Below, in pieces: positions 20,345 through 21,222 of a DNA stretch of 21,222 bases. Position 1 is the first letter of the stretch; the number at the start of each line of letters is the position of its first letter. The notes beneath the pieces were generated by a model, which saw nothing but the letters and a program-made list of their open reading frames with translations, was not told where the DNA came from and ran no database searches. Source of the DNA: Saccoglossus kowalevskii (taxonomy: Eukaryota > Hemichordata > Enteropneusta > Harrimaniidae); NCBI RefSeq assembly GCF_000003605.2, contig NW_003158229.1, forward strand, positions 168,348-189,569, written 5' to 3'. Made by a program: the position numbers and the translations under genes.

Positions 20345-21222
20345 ATATAATTGGTTGTGCATTTATTAAACAGAATGGAAGGATTATAGTATTGTACTAG
20401 AGTGCGCTGATGTATACATTGCATCAGAATGACAGAACACAATTTTAAAAGTATTACAAGCGGGACGCTACAAACAAAACAAGACCTAGTTGTATATGCG
20501 TCGCGCCCTCCAGTTCCTGGTTTAGCTGTTTGAATGCAATGCCGTTCATAGCGTATGGTCGTATAGTCGCTTGTCGGCAAGAATATAGTAATCACTCAAA
20601 TGTGTGTTTTTTTTCATCAACGGACGATTACAGATTAAAACTATGCCCACAAGATACGACTTTTCATTCATCTATGTACGTCACAAAAGTGCTTCACCAC
20701 TAGAGGGCATTGTATTGCACCTGGAGATCGGACATATAAAGTACCGTATTTCTAGTTTATATGCGATAAAAGTGTGATTACAGTGAGCCAAAGGCCAAGT
20801 TGCAAAAATTGGGAATACATCATGTCGCGATCAGTCCGCAGTTGTTCGTTTGCTTTAAGTACAAATAACAACCCGACAGGTAACCGTGGAGCGAGGTAAC
20901 GTCACATGAGCATTTCAATGTAAATCAATCAGTTAGAACGAGTAACTATCATCACCACTACGGTAAACGAACTGCCTGCCAATCATCACGACTGATAACA
21001 CGGAACTAGCTATACAATATCACTCCCCGTGATATCTGACCTAATTACTAACCGATTAACCGGTATTGCTTCATAAACGAACAATGTTCGGAAATCGCAT
21101 ACATTTTTTTTTATGTCGGGTTTATATTCTATAGGTAGCTGGAATTGAAGATGTAGATCTCTCCTAAAACCATGCAAATTTGCCTACCACTTTTTGAGTT
21201 ACCAATACGATACTATGGCAGC
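20345..21222. other. Gene-free end of window
   Basis: No recognisable coding sequence, RNA or repeat is seen. The minus-strand frame at 20281-20595 begins antisense to the PLE relic and has no domain. A PLE endonuclease segment was looked for here (a Cys-rich region followed by GIY-YIG) and not found. Confidence 0.45.

Overview
The window looks like non-coding, AT-rich nuclear DNA from a multicellular animal, most likely a marine invertebrate. The reasons are long stretches without open frames, several eukaryotic repeat classes (two non-LTR retrotransposon relics, one Penelope-like element relic, short inverted-repeat DNA transposons, three minisatellite arrays, microsatellites), and no bacterial operon structure, ribosome binding sites or RNA genes. 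The species cannot be named from this sequence. I found no intact gene and no convincing host exon. Most open frames under about 130 codons have no recognisable domain and are probably chance.

Layout. Positions 1-6209 are mostly unannotatable, with one probable short DNA-transposon relic (604-757), an (AAC)7 microsatellite and scattered palindromes. Positions 6210-7890 are a cluster of small DNA transposons: a 217-bp element with hAT-like CAG...CTG ends (6218-6434), a 125-bp element with 32-33 bp GC-rich inverted repeats flanked by TTAA on both sides (6911-7035), a second diverged copy of it in the opposite orientation that shares the central TTAA (7040-7168), and one lone transposon end at 7827. 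Positions 9365-10888 are a dead plus-strand non-LTR (LINE) element. It is followed by a 1.36-kb minisatellite with about 35-bp units and higher-order structure (11015-12375).

Positions 12376-15837 hold no recognisable gene. At 15838-16503 a 79-bp tandem array is followed 53 bp later by a 21-bp tandem array. Positions 17656-18590 hold a second, minus-strand relic of the same LINE group, ending in the same kind of GGCC-N3-GGCC hairpin. Positions 19146-20344 are a frameshifted Penelope-like reverse transcriptase relic. The remainder is featureless.

Nothing here forms a working system. The window is a repeat graveyard, informative mainly about transposon families and satellite growth. The strongest observations are the paired TTAA elements, the two related LINE relics with a shared 3' hairpin, the nested minisatellite, and an excess of the palindrome TGACGTCA.
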